64,000 nucleotides of DNA from Prevotellaceae bacterium (GCA_031258195.1 JAIRNF010000058.1:34820-98819), one strand, 5' to 3'. Shown: positions 28,966 through 37,604, counted from the stretch's first letter. Numbers and translations are program-made. The notes: generated from the sequence alone by a model not told the origin.

Positions 28966-29015
28966 GATAACAGCAGTAATTTTATTTTAGATAGAATTAC
29001 TGTTGTTATCGTTTT
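28966..29015 (+). promoter_or_regulatory. Hairpin with U-tract in the aspA leader
   Basis: GATAACAGCAGTAATT (28966-28981) pairs over 16 bases, with one G-U pair, with AATTACTGTTGTTATC (28995-29010) around a 13-base loop, followed by GTTTTTATT. The build is that of an intrinsic terminator, but it sits 38 bases before the aspA ATG and directly behind a promoter-like element. It may be a leader attenuator, a 5' stabilising stem, or the end of an upstream transcript. Confidence 0.6.
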
Positions 29016-29048
29016 TATTAGTTTAACCCGTAAATAACAATTTATATT

Positions 29049-30479
29049 ATGGATATTCTTCATCAACCGCTTTCTGGAAAAACTCGCCACGAGCACGATT
29101 TACTAGGCGATAGAGAAGTTCCAGTTGAGTACTATTTTGGCGTTCAAACTCTTCGTGGAGTTGAAAATTTTAAAACTAGCGGCATAAAAATCAATCATTA
29201 CCCTGAAATGATAAATGCCCTTGCCATGGTAAAAGAGGCTGCTGCTATTGCCAACTGCGAGTTGGGGTATATGGACACTAAAAAGAAAGATGCTATAGTA
29301 AAGGCTTGTAGAGAAATTTATAAAGAAGGTAAGCTTTACGATCATTTTGTAGTGGATGTTATACAAGGTGGCGCGGGAACTTCAACAAACATGAACGCTA
29401 ACGAGGTAATTGCCAACCGAGCGCTCGAAATTTTGGGGTACCAAAGAGGCGAATACCAATACTGTCACCCCAACAACGATGTAAACCTTGCCCAGTCAAC
29501 AAACGATGCTTATCCTACAGGAATGAAGTTGGCTATCGTAATAGCTAATAAGCGGCTTGTAGAGGTTCTTAAAACGCTTGTCGATGCGTTTAGAAAAAAA
29601 GCAAAAGAGTTTGAGCACGTAGTAAAAATGGGACGCACCCACTTACAAGATGCTGTACCTATGACGTTGGGTCAAGAGTTTGAAGGTTATGCCGTGGCCC
29701 TTGATGAAGCTGTTGGTACTTTAGAAGAAACAGTAAAGAATTTCTATGCTAATAATATGGGTGCAACGGCTGTGGGAACAGGCATCAATTCGGATCCCGA
29801 TTATCCGCCGTTAGTATCAAAATACCTGTCTGAAATTACCGGACTGCCAATGGTTCCGGCTAAGAATCTTGTACAAGCGACTAATGATACTACCGGATTT
29901 GTTTTATATTCATCGGTGCTTAAATATTTGGCGGTTAAGCTATCAAAGACTTGTAACGATCTTCGCGTACTAACTTCTGGTCCTCGTACGGGTATTGGCG
30001 AGATTAACCTTCCGCCTATGCAGCCGGGTTCATCTATTATGCCGGGTAAAGTAAACCCTGTAATAGCGGAGGTGGTAAGCCAGATTGCTTTTCGTGTAAT
30101 AGGTAACGACCATGCGGCAACTATGGGTTCAGAAGCAGGTCAGCTAGAGCTAAACGTTATGGAGCCTGTCATTGTAGCATCTATTTTCGATTCCATCACA
30201 GTGCTTAAGAACGGAATGGAAATTCTACGTGATAAATGCATTGCCGGTATTACTGCTAACGAAGAGCGTTGTAAAGATTTGGTCTTACATAGCATCGGTT
30301 TAGTAACTGCTCTTAATCCATACATTGGCTACGAAGCATCTACTGCAATTGCAAAAGAAGCAATGGAAACAGGGCGTGGTGTTTACGAATTGGTGTTGGA
30401 GAAGAAGCTGCTTTCTCAAGAACAGCTTGACGATATCCTAGCCCCTGAAAATATGATTAAGCCTAGAAAAATGAAATAA
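29049..30479 (+). CDS. aspA: Aspartate ammonia-lyase
   Basis: AspA converts aspartate to fumarate and ammonia, feeding the fumarate/succinate branch of anaerobic metabolism. The 476-residue protein shows the superfamily signature GSSIMPGKVNPV, containing the catalytic serine loop, and GGAGTSTNMNANEV and HPNNDVNLAQSTND of the substrate site. HDLLGDREVPVEYYFGVQTLRGVENF at the N-terminus and the overall pattern favour aspartase over class II fumarase. Fumarate made here can be reduced to succinate, the likely feedstock of the 4-hydroxybutyrate genes at 57-63 kb. Confidence 0.92.
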   Translation: MDILHQPLSGKTRHEHDLLGDREVPVEYYFGVQTLRGVENFKTSGIKINHYPEMINALAMVKEAAAIANCELGYMDTKKKDAIVKACREIYKEGKLYDHFVVDVIQGGAGTSTNMNANEVIANRALEILGYQRGEYQYCHPNNDVNLAQSTNDAYPTGMKLAIVIANKRLVEVLKTLVDAFRKKAKEFEHVVKMGRTHLQDAVPMTLGQEFEGYAVALDEAVGTLEETVKNFYANNMGATAVGTGINSDPDYPPLVSKYLSEITGLPMVPAKNLVQATNDTTGFVLYSSVLKYLAVKLSKTCNDLRVLTSGPRTGIGEINLPPMQPGSSIMPGKVNPVIAEVVSQIAFRVIGNDHAATMGSEAGQLELNVMEPVIVASIFDSITVLKNGMEILRDKCIAGITANEERCKDLVLHSIGLVTALNPYIGYEASTAIAKEAMETGRGVYELVLEKKLLSQEQLDDILAPENMIKPRKMK

Positions 30480-30500
30480 ATCGGCTAGAGCAATTATTTA

Positions 30501-30592
30501 GAGGCTGTCCATAAAGTCTTACAAAACGTCATTCCTCACATGCGTTCGGAATGACGTTTTGTAAGACTTTATGACAGCCTCTTATTATTTTA
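30501..30592 (+). terminator. Long-stem terminator behind aspA
   Basis: A 34-base arm (30548-30581) pairs almost perfectly with 30501-30535 (one bulged C) around a 12-base loop, followed by TTATTATTTT. The stem contains AACGTCATTCC, a motif type common in dispersed Bacteroidales palindromes, so it may be both repeat and terminator. Confidence 0.75.
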
Positions 30593-30696
30593 CAAATATG
30601 TAAACAAGAATAGCCATACGCTTGTTAAGTTTATAATAAAACCAAATACAATATGATATAATTCATATATTTGTAATATAACTGATAGATAGCGTT

Positions 30697-31413
30697 ATGC
30701 TCTCAAGAATAAACATAGCCGACGTACTTTTTCTCGATATCGAAACGGTGCCGCAGTATCCTTCGTCTGCCGATGTACCTCCGGCTGTTATGCGGCTATG
30801 GGATAAGAAATCGCAGTACATTCGTAATGAAGGTGAGACGGCAGAAGATATCTACGAGCGTGCGGGTATATGGGCGGAGTTTGGTCGTATTATCTGTATC
30901 TCAATGGGGTTTATGTTTTTTCGCGATAACGAGCGTTGCTTTCGGGTAAAATCTTTTTATAATAATGATGAAAAGGTCTTGCTAGAAGAAGCTTCGGAAC
31001 AGCTACAACAGTTTTTTGCAAAGAAGCTGAACGGAAGGCTCTGTGCCCATAATGGTAAAGAATTCGATTTTCCGTATATGGCGCGTAGAATGCTTATCAA
31101 CGGACTAAAGCTGCCGAAAATGCTTGATGTTGCGGGCGCAAAACCATGGGAAGTTCCTTTTTTAGATACGCTGGAGTTATGGAAATTTGGCGATTATAAA
31201 CATTACGCCTCCTTGGAGCTACTTACGCATATCTTTAATATTCCTACGCCGAAGGATGATATAGACGGCGGTGTGGTTGCGGAAGTTTACTATAAAGAGA
31301 GCGATGTTCAGCGTATTGTTCGGTATTGTGAGAAAGATGTACTTGCCATTGCTCAGCTTTTGCTTCGCTTTAAAGGTGAAGATTTAATTACCTGTGTAGA
31401 AGTGGCAACGTAG
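30697..31413 (+). CDS. Predicted 3'-5' exonuclease, PolB-exonuclease-like DEDDy family
   Basis: The 238-residue protein has the three exonuclease motifs: FLDIETVP (first Asp and Glu), AHNGKEFDFPYM (second Asp), and YCEKD (Tyr and last Asp of the DEDDy type). This matches the family described as related to the exonuclease domain of DNA polymerase B, found as a stand-alone protein in Bacteroidetes. Its cellular role in DNA repair is presumed from the family. There is no polymerase domain. Confidence 0.85.
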   Translation: MLSRINIADVLFLDIETVPQYPSSADVPPAVMRLWDKKSQYIRNEGETAEDIYERAGIWAEFGRIICISMGFMFFRDNERCFRVKSFYNNDEKVLLEEASEQLQQFFAKKLNGRLCAHNGKEFDFPYMARRMLINGLKLPKMLDVAGAKPWEVPFLDTLELWKFGDYKHYASLELLTHIFNIPTPKDDIDGGVVAEVYYKESDVQRIVRYCEKDVLAIAQLLLRFKGEDLITCVEVAT

Positions 31414-31456
31414 CCTGTCAGATTTATTGTTTCAATATTCGATTTTATTTTAAAGC

Positions 31457-32542
31457 ATGTCCCACCTTAGTTTTGAACAGCTGCTACAGCAAGAAAAGTT
31501 TTCTCGTGATGACCTTGCGAAAATGCTTACGGCTGACGAAGAAAATACGTTAAAGTTGCTTGCCCGTGCAGAAGAGGTAAGGCTTACGAATGTTAGTAGA
31601 AATGTTTACTTGCGAGGCTTGATAGAGATATCTAATATCTGTTCAAAGGACTGCTACTACTGTGGCATCCGTAAGTCTAACAAGAATACCTATAGGTACG
31701 AGCTAAGTAGTGATGAAATACTTTCTGCGGCGGAATTTGCTTATAAAAATCGTTTTGGATCTATCGTACTGCAAGGTGGAGAAATTACTTCAAGTAGGTA
31801 TACCGAATGGATTTCGACTCTTTTAAAAGAGATTAAAAATCTTTCGAATGGGGAGTTGGGTATTACGTTGTCTTTAGGCGAGCAAAGCAAAGAAACATAT
31901 GAAGAATGGTTTCGCTTAGGGGCGCATCGTTACTTGTTGCGCATAGAATCGTCAGATTCTTGTTTGTATTCAAGTATTCATCCGCATAATAATTTGCATA
32001 GCTATCGGAATAGGTTGCATTCTTTGGGTTTGCTTAAGGAGGTCGGTTATCAAGTTGGAACAGGAGTTATGATCGGACTTCCGGGGCAAACGGTAGATCA
32101 GCTGGCAGGCGATTTACTTTTCATAAAGTCTCACGATATTGATATGGTTGGTATGGGACCGTATATTGAGCATAAGGATACGCCGCTTTATAGTCGGAGA
32201 GATGAGCTGGCACCCATTGAAGAAAGGTATCTTCTGGGTCTTAAAATGGTTGCCTGCTTACGAATTCTAATGTCCGATATTAATATAGCGGCAGTTACCG
32301 CACTGCAAGCCATAAAGCCCGAAGGGAGAGAAATGGCTATAAAAGCCGGAGCAAACGTTATTATGCCTAATATTACACCGGGCATTTGGCGTAACGTATA
32401 TAAGCTGTACGAGAATAAACCGACAATAAGCCAGAATGATGAAGAAAACCTTGCTCAGCTGATAAGCCGTATTACCGCTGTTGGGTATAATGTTCAGTTA
32501 GATAGCTGGGGTGATTCGTTACACTTTAAGGGTAGAAAATAA
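31457..32542 (+). CDS. hydE: Radical SAM protein HydE, [FeFe]-hydrogenase maturase
   Basis: The 361-residue protein has the radical SAM triad in CSKDCYYCGIR (CX3CX2C), a GGEITSS segment, GVMIGLPGQT and MPNITPG. The pattern is that of HydE, which takes part in building the dithiolate-bridged di-iron H-cluster; PylB-type methylornithine synthases are close relatives but the sequence fits HydE better. No hydF, hydG or hydrogenase gene is in the window, so the partners must lie elsewhere if hydrogenase is made. It follows the exonuclease gene after 43 bases. Confidence 0.85.
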   Translation: MSHLSFEQLLQQEKFSRDDLAKMLTADEENTLKLLARAEEVRLTNVSRNVYLRGLIEISNICSKDCYYCGIRKSNKNTYRYELSSDEILSAAEFAYKNRFGSIVLQGGEITSSRYTEWISTLLKEIKNLSNGELGITLSLGEQSKETYEEWFRLGAHRYLLRIESSDSCLYSSIHPHNNLHSYRNRLHSLGLLKEVGYQVGTGVMIGLPGQTVDQLAGDLLFIKSHDIDMVGMGPYIEHKDTPLYSRRDELAPIEERYLLGLKMVACLRILMSDINIAAVTALQAIKPEGREMAIKAGANVIMPNITPGIWRNVYKLYENKPTISQNDEENLAQLISRITAVGYNVQLDSWGDSLHFKGRK

Positions 32543-32554
32543 GGGACTTGGGTA

Positions 32555-32619
32555 GTTATTTCGAGCAAAGCGAAAAACCTACTTAATTTAAGTAGATTTT
32601 TCGCTTTGCTCGAAATAAC
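32555..32619. terminator. Very long bidirectional hairpin between hydE and ino1
   Basis: Two 32-base arms (32555-32586 and 32588-32619), with a single G-U pair and a one-base centre, form an almost perfect palindrome. It lies between convergent genes and probably ends both transcripts. The TTCGAGCAAAGCGAAAAA core is of the dispersed-repeat type. Confidence 0.75.
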
Positions 32620-32637
32620 GTTATGCTTGTTTTATCT

Positions 32638-33957
32638 CTATCTGAAAAGTTCTATTGTTTCGTCAAGAAAATCAACAGGCTTTTCGTTGATAACCATACG
32701 CAGCGTATTTTTCAGTTTAACGCTTTGAATGAATAAATCATGTTCCGGCATCTGATTTTCTTCGTGCATAGGGCTCTTGAAGTAGAACGATAGCCAATGC
32801 TGTATGCCAGAAAAACCACAGCGTTTAGCAAGGTCCGTTAGTAGCACTAGGTCTAAACAAAGTGGCGCGGCAAGAATAGAGTCGCGGCATAAGAAGTCAA
32901 CCTTCATCTGCATTGGGTAGCCCATCCAGCCGAATAAATCGATATTATCCCATCCTTCTTTATTATCCTTGCGAGGAGGGTAGTAGTTGATACGCACCTT
33001 ATGGTACACCTCTTTATACAGCTCGGGATACAGCTCGGGTTGAAGAATAGTATTAATAACAGATAGCTTGCTTTCTTCTTTGGTTTTGAACGAACCCGGA
33101 TCGTCTAGCACTTCGCCGTCGCGGTTTCCAAGAATATTGGTAGAGAACCATCCGTTAAGCCCAAGCATACGCGTCTTGAACATAGGCGCAAGAACGGTTT
33201 TAAGCATCGTTTGTCCGGTCTTGAAATCTTTTCCGCAAATAGGTACGTTATGGTTTTCCGCGTGTTGTCGCATTGCAGGGAAGTCAACCGTTAAGTTGGG
33301 CGCGCCGTTAATGTAGGGCACATCCTCAGCAATGGCAGCATATGCATAGATCATACTGGGTGCAATATCTGCATGATTTTCTTTCATCGCTTTTTCAAAC
33401 GTAGCAAGGTCTTTATGTATGTCGCTTGCGGGGAGGAATACTTCTGTACTTCCGCACCATATAACAACTACACGATCGCATCCGTTCTTAGCCTTAAAGT
33501 CGCGGATATCCTGACGAACTTGCTTTACCATATCCCATTTACTTTCGCCAGATTTAACATGTGTGCCATGAAGGCGTTTTACATAATTCTGGTCGAATAC
33601 AGCTGTCATAGGGCGTATTTGCTCCAGCTCTTCTTTGATAGGAGCGAGGTGATCTTTTTCTAGTACTTCTGCATACAAAGACGATTCGTAAAGGTTTTCG
33701 TCATGTATATCCCATCCTCCAAATACAAGTTCATCCAGCGATGCAAGAGGAACTACATCTTTTATTTTTGGGAAGCGGTTCTCATTACGTTGACCTAAGC
33801 GTATTGTAGCCATTTGTGTAATAGAACCGATGGGTCGGCTTAGCTGCTTACGTACAGAAAACGTTCCGGCAATAAATGTAGAAGAAACAGCGCCGCTTAT
33901 ACCTACTACTAGTACACCAAGCTTGCCTTCTGGTTGTTGAATATTAATTTTTTCCAT
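32638..33957 (-). CDS. ino1: myo-Inositol-1-phosphate synthase
   Basis: This enzyme makes 1L-myo-inositol 1-phosphate from glucose 6-phosphate with NAD+. The 439-residue protein starts with the Rossmann segment KLGVLVVGISGAVSSTFIAG and has NYVKRLHGTHVKSG, CGKDFKTGQTMLKT and LGLNGWFSTNILGNRDG, blocks of the synthase active site. I chose the ATG at 33957; the frame opens earlier with a TTG at 33990. It is the last gene of a five-gene minus-strand group with a nucleotidyltransferase, a CDP-alcohol transferase, a flippase-like protein and a HAD phosphatase. This matches inositol-lipid synthesis known in Bacteroides thetaiotaomicron. Confidence 0.95.
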   Translation of the reverse strand: MEKINIQQPEGKLGVLVVGISGAVSSTFIAGTFSVRKQLSRPIGSITQMATIRLGQRNENRFPKIKDVVPLASLDELVFGGWDIHDENLYESSLYAEVLEKDHLAPIKEELEQIRPMTAVFDQNYVKRLHGTHVKSGESKWDMVKQVRQDIRDFKAKNGCDRVVVIWCGSTEVFLPASDIHKDLATFEKAMKENHADIAPSMIYAYAAIAEDVPYINGAPNLTVDFPAMRQHAENHNVPICGKDFKTGQTMLKTVLAPMFKTRMLGLNGWFSTNILGNRDGEVLDDPGSFKTKEESKLSVINTILQPELYPELYKEVYHKVRINYYPPRKDNKEGWDNIDLFGWMGYPMQMKVDFLCRDSILAAPLCLDLVLLTDLAKRCGFSGIQHWLSFYFKSPMHEENQMPEHDLFIQSVKLKNTLRMVINEKPVDFLDETIELFR

Positions 33958-34013
33958 TTCGTTTATTATTTTACTAGTGTCTTCCGACAACTTTTTTGTT
34001 ATTTTATATATTG

Positions 34014-34760
34014 TTATTTTTCAATTATGTCAATAAGTTCAGCTAAGTCATTAAAGTTTCTAATGCTATATTTTACGTCCGTAACGTTGTTGTTTTGCTC
34101 GCTTTCCCGTTCCCACCCGATACCTTTAAGCCAAACAGCAATACAACCTAGCTGTTGTGCCGGAACCATATCATTCTTATACGAATCGCCTACAATTATT
34201 GCTTCTGATGCCGAAATAGATAGGTCTTGTAGAGCAATTCGAAATATTTCAGGGTTAGGCTTGCGAACTCCTATAATGGCAGATTCAACAATAGTTGTAA
34301 AATATTGATGAATGCCGAAATCTTTTATAACGCTCTGCAAGTTACCATAGAAATTTGAAACAAGTACTAATGGATACTTTTTTTTGAGTATTGCTAATGT
34401 TTTTTCTGCGTCAGCAACAGTACCTTTTGCCGTTTTATAGCAGTAGTCAACAATAGAATCAACATGTTGAGAGATGTTATAGGGTATATTCTCCTGAGAA
34501 TAGAAATCTGCCTGAAGCTTGATTTTTTTTATTAGTGTTTCTTTGAACGTATCTTCGGGTTTTATCATTGTAGGATTTTGTTCCATATATTGCTCTGCAT
34601 GTACATAAGCATTGCGAAAAATATTTTTTGGAACTTCTGCACCCGACGCTTTATAACCGTCATAAATTACCTCAGACCAATGTACGCCATTTGTATCAAT
34701 CGTTCCGCCATAGTCTAGCAGAATGGCTTTTATGTGTATTCTATCTGATAATTTATTCAT
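34014..34760 (-). CDS. HAD-family phosphatase-like protein of the inositol-lipid cluster
   Basis: Motif I reads LLDYGGTID, so the nucleophile aspartate is present but the usual second aspartate is glycine. Motif II (VLVSNFYG), the motif III lysine (RKPNPE) and motif IV (VGDSYKNDMVPAQQLG) are normal. By position it is the candidate for the phosphatidylinositol-phosphate phosphatase that would turn PIP into phosphatidylinositol. The altered motif I may lower phosphatase activity or change its specificity. The ATG at 34760 is used; the frame opens with a TTG at 34766. The flippase-like gene ends 11 bases upstream of this start. Confidence 0.8.
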   Translation of the reverse strand: MNKLSDRIHIKAILLDYGGTIDTNGVHWSEVIYDGYKASGAEVPKNIFRNAYVHAEQYMEQNPTMIKPEDTFKETLIKKIKLQADFYSQENIPYNISQHVDSIVDYCYKTAKGTVADAEKTLAILKKKYPLVLVSNFYGNLQSVIKDFGIHQYFTTIVESAIIGVRKPNPEIFRIALQDLSISASEAIIVGDSYKNDMVPAQQLGCIAVWLKGIGWERESEQNNNVTDVKYSIRNFNDLAELIDIIEK

Positions 34761-34771
34761 AGTCAAAGCTT

Positions 34772-35767
34772 CTATTTACTTTTTTTAATGCGCATAAGTA
34801 TTAATCCTATCCCTATCCAGAACAGCTCCCTAATACGCATTACCAACCCCATATAAACACCCAATCCGGCTCTAATGCCCATCATGTTTAGCGTTAGTGC
34901 TAATCCGCCTTCGCGGGTACCTAGCTGCATTGGCGAGAAGAATAGTATGTTGGCAAAAAGCGTAGAGCCTGCATATAGTACAATAGAATCAAGCACTGTC
35001 ATATTCGTACCGACGGCTTTGGCAATAAAATATAGCTCGAAACAGGAAACTACGCGCGCGGATATTTCGAGCAGTAATGCCCAAAAGAAGGTCGGTTTCC
35101 GTTTTGTGTATAACGTTACGATATTCTGATCTATTTCTTGAAGACTTTGCAGCTTTTCTTGGCTGAACTTTTTTGCCCATTTCTTTACAATCGGTATTTT
35201 ACCAAGTACTCTGAATGTTTTTACGATAAGCCCCTTTCTGTATCCCACAAAAATGTAGTACAGTACAAAGCAAAAAATAAGACACATTACCGCGCAGCCA
35301 ACAATTATAGCCCATGAGGGGTTTAGTATAAATACAATAAGAAAAGTTGATACAATCCAGAATACAAGGTGAGATAAGATGTGCATCATAGAGTGCGATA
35401 GTATTGCGGATGTGGCTTTATGCGAGCCTAAATTTTCTTGCAGCTCTATGATTTTATATGGCTCTCCGCCCAGAGCAACAACAGGTGTAATATAGTTTAT
35501 TGCGAATCCGCTAATGGTTACTTTCATTACCTTGCCAAAAGACGGAAGGCATTCTTTTGGCGTATTTTTATCCCTGATGATAGAGTATGATGCCAGCGCA
35601 TTTAGAAGGTAAACAACAATCCACACACCAATAATAGGAATGAACCAAAGCCCGGTCTCTTTTACGTTTTGCCATATTTTATCTATACCTGTAGCATAGA
35701 CCATCCAACCGAGTATTGCTACTCCGAAGATGAAGAAAAATATTTTCCACTTTTTTGCTCTGGTCAT
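34772..35767 (-). CDS. Flippase-like membrane protein (lysylphosphatidylglycerol synthetase TM / UPF0104 family)
   Basis: The 331-residue protein has about eight hydrophobic segments and the family blocks ALGGEPYKIIEL and SPMQLGTREGGLALTL. It is the membrane domain of the lysyl-PG synthetase family, without the aminoacyl-transferase domain. In this operon it probably handles or flips the inositol lipid or its precursor, but that is an inference from context. The CDP-alcohol transferase gene ends 18 bases upstream. Confidence 0.82.
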   Translation of the reverse strand: MTRAKKWKIFFFIFGVAILGWMVYATGIDKIWQNVKETGLWFIPIIGVWIVVYLLNALASYSIIRDKNTPKECLPSFGKVMKVTISGFAINYITPVVALGGEPYKIIELQENLGSHKATSAILSHSMMHILSHLVFWIVSTFLIVFILNPSWAIIVGCAVMCLIFCFVLYYIFVGYRKGLIVKTFRVLGKIPIVKKWAKKFSQEKLQSLQEIDQNIVTLYTKRKPTFFWALLLEISARVVSCFELYFIAKAVGTNMTVLDSIVLYAGSTLFANILFFSPMQLGTREGGLALTLNMMGIRAGLGVYMGLVMRIRELFWIGIGLILMRIKKSK

Positions 35768-35785
35768 GTGTGGTCTGGAAGTTTA

Positions 35786-36718
35786 TTAGGTTGTTGGTTT
35801 AGATGTATTCAGTTCGTTTAGCGGCTTTTTACACATTCGTTCATGTCGCCAGATCATGTAGAACATAATGCTGTTAAGTACCACGAGATCGAATATAAAG
35901 TATAAGTAAACCCTATTAATGAATAGGCAAATAAAAAGTGCAATAACACGCGTATTAAATTGAAGTATGTTGGTGTACTTCATTAACGGCTTACTCATCG
36001 TTCTAAAGCGGTCTGCAAATTCCTTTGGTATTTTATTATCAGGATATAGCTCGCGTAGTTTTTTCTTTAGCTTCTGAAAGTTAGGCGTAGGAAACTCTTG
36101 CTCTTTAGTATAGTTGCGGTAGAAAGCCAGCATCAGCTTTTTGATGAAATTTTTAGACCAAGACAGCTGCTTAAATTGTTCGGTAACTTTTTCGGAGCTG
36201 TCCAGCTCCGACCCTTCTTCACCTTTAAGGAAAAAGAGGTGTATGTTACGATAGTAGTCTGCCATAGCCGCATGGAAAATGTGACAGGCTCCGGCACTTA
36301 CGGAAAGCAGCCATATAGTCCAGCTCCAACCTTCGTTAATGCTTCTGAGGGTAAGAACAAAATATATGATGACAAACCAGATATTCCCCGCAAGCCCGTC
36401 GAGTATGCGTCCCAGCTGGGTTTTGTTGTTTGTCATGCGGGCAAGCTGACCATCGGCGCTATCGAAAGAGTTGGCTAGCACTAGTAGCAGCATTCCGATA
36501 ACATTTATCTCCAGCCGCGGATCGTAGAAAAGCAAACCCGCAGCGGCACCAATAAAAATACTGACAATGGTTATCATGTTAGGCGTAATATGCAGTTTTT
36601 GTGCAAGCAGAGCCCAAGCATAACCAATAGGTCGGTAAAAGTATATATCAATAAACTCTTCGGTATCTGCCGATTTCAGCGTATCTGTAAGAGCTAATTT
36701 TTTCTTTTGTTGTTCCAT
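35786..36718 (-). CDS. CDP-alcohol phosphatidyltransferase-family enzyme, probable inositol-phospholipid synthase
   Basis: The 310-residue membrane enzyme contains DSADGQLAR and LGRILDGLAGN, corresponding to the family motif DxxDGxxARx8GxxxDxxxD. The first three aspartates are present, but the fourth, thought to act as catalytic base, is replaced by glycine (then asparagine) in this sequence. Several hydrophobic helices surround the motif, and a soluble insert of about 75 residues follows. With ino1 and a nucleotidyltransferase in the same operon, the substrate is probably inositol phosphate or CDP-inositol joined to a diacyl or ceramide lipid. Which of the two remains open. Confidence 0.82.
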   Translation of the reverse strand: MEQQKKKLALTDTLKSADTEEFIDIYFYRPIGYAWALLAQKLHITPNMITIVSIFIGAAAGLLFYDPRLEINVIGMLLLVLANSFDSADGQLARMTNNKTQLGRILDGLAGNIWFVIIYFVLTLRSINEGWSWTIWLLSVSAGACHIFHAAMADYYRNIHLFFLKGEEGSELDSSEKVTEQFKQLSWSKNFIKKLMLAFYRNYTKEQEFPTPNFQKLKKKLRELYPDNKIPKEFADRFRTMSKPLMKYTNILQFNTRVIALFICLFINRVYLYFIFDLVVLNSIMFYMIWRHERMCKKPLNELNTSKPTT

Positions 36719-36754
36719 ATATACAATGTTGCTTGTGATGAATTAGTTTAATGC

Positions 36755-37465
36755 TTAAACGGCATTTTGTAAAAACTGTTCTGCTTTTTTTATATCATCA
36801 GCATGATCAACATCAATAATCTTTTTAAAAGGAAAAGCTTTAAGCTGCAACCCATGGGCGATAAGCCGACGCTGAAAATCGCGCATACGTGTCATTCCGC
36901 TTTTTATTGTTTCTTCAAGTACGTTAGCTGCCGTAGGTTTTAGGCAATATATGCCTCCTGAAATATATTTAGTAGCTGTTTGTTTGCTATCGCTAAAATT
37001 TAAAATCCGGTTATCTTCTCCTAGTTGGATGTATAAGGGTTTTTCATCGTCTATGTGGTCTGTTACAGCAAATAATCCGTCTATGTTAGGGGTGTTTTTA
37101 AATGCCTGGATATATTGGGAGAACTCTTGCTCTGAGAATATAGTATCTACCGTAGTAAGGCAAAAATCGGAATTTTGAAGAAATGGTTTTAGCTCGAATA
37201 GGCTGTGCATAGAGCCGAGAGTGGACTTTACGACAATATTCAGCGGAATGCTCGGCTGTGTTTTCAACTCATTTAAATACGCTAACGTTTGTATGTTCTG
37301 GCTGTTAACAATAACGCTGATAGCCTCTGCGTTATTAGCAACAAAAATTTTGATAAGCCTGGCTATCATAGGTACTCCATTCAGCGGTACCAATGGTTTC
37401 GGTAGTTCGATTCCTTCGGCTAATAAACGCGATCCTTCTCCTGCTGCTATAATGGCAAAATTCAT
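36755..37465 (-). CDS. Sugar/inositol-phosphate nucleotidyltransferase
   Basis: The 236-residue protein has the nucleotidyltransferase start FAIIAAGEGSRL, with LPKPLVPLNGVPMI behind it, TTVDTIFS for metal binding, and a C-terminal DVDHADDIKKAE that fits the second metal aspartate. It is first in the inositol operon, 36 bases before the CDP-alcohol transferase gene. In archaea and some thermophiles an inositol-1-phosphate cytidylyltransferase works with a CDP-alcohol transferase, so a CDP-inositol product is plausible here. The nucleotide and sugar are not provable from the sequence. Confidence 0.82.
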   Translation of the reverse strand: MNFAIIAAGEGSRLLAEGIELPKPLVPLNGVPMIARLIKIFVANNAEAISVIVNSQNIQTLAYLNELKTQPSIPLNIVVKSTLGSMHSLFELKPFLQNSDFCLTTVDTIFSEQEFSQYIQAFKNTPNIDGLFAVTDHIDDEKPLYIQLGEDNRILNFSDSKQTATKYISGGIYCLKPTAANVLEETIKSGMTRMRDFQRRLIAHGLQLKAFPFKKIIDVDHADDIKKAEQFLQNAV

Positions 37466-37532
37466 GTGGTAACGACGATTATCTACAAGATTTAAGGCAC
37501 TAAAGTATAAAATATTAGCGACTATTTATGCT

Positions 37533-37567
37533 AATTTACTGCTGCTAATTAGCAGTAGTAAATTTTT
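37533..37567. terminator. Hairpin between the inositol operon and the DUF5686 gene
   Basis: AATTTACTGCTGCT (37533-37546) pairs with AGCAGTAGTAAATT (37551-37564), one G-U pair, loop AATT, followed on the plus strand by TTT. It lies behind the stop of the DUF5686 gene on the minus strand and may end that transcript, though its T tract is on the other strand. Confidence 0.5.
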
Positions 37568-37604
37568 AATTTATAACATGTTGACTTATTGACGGTAAGC
37601 TTTG

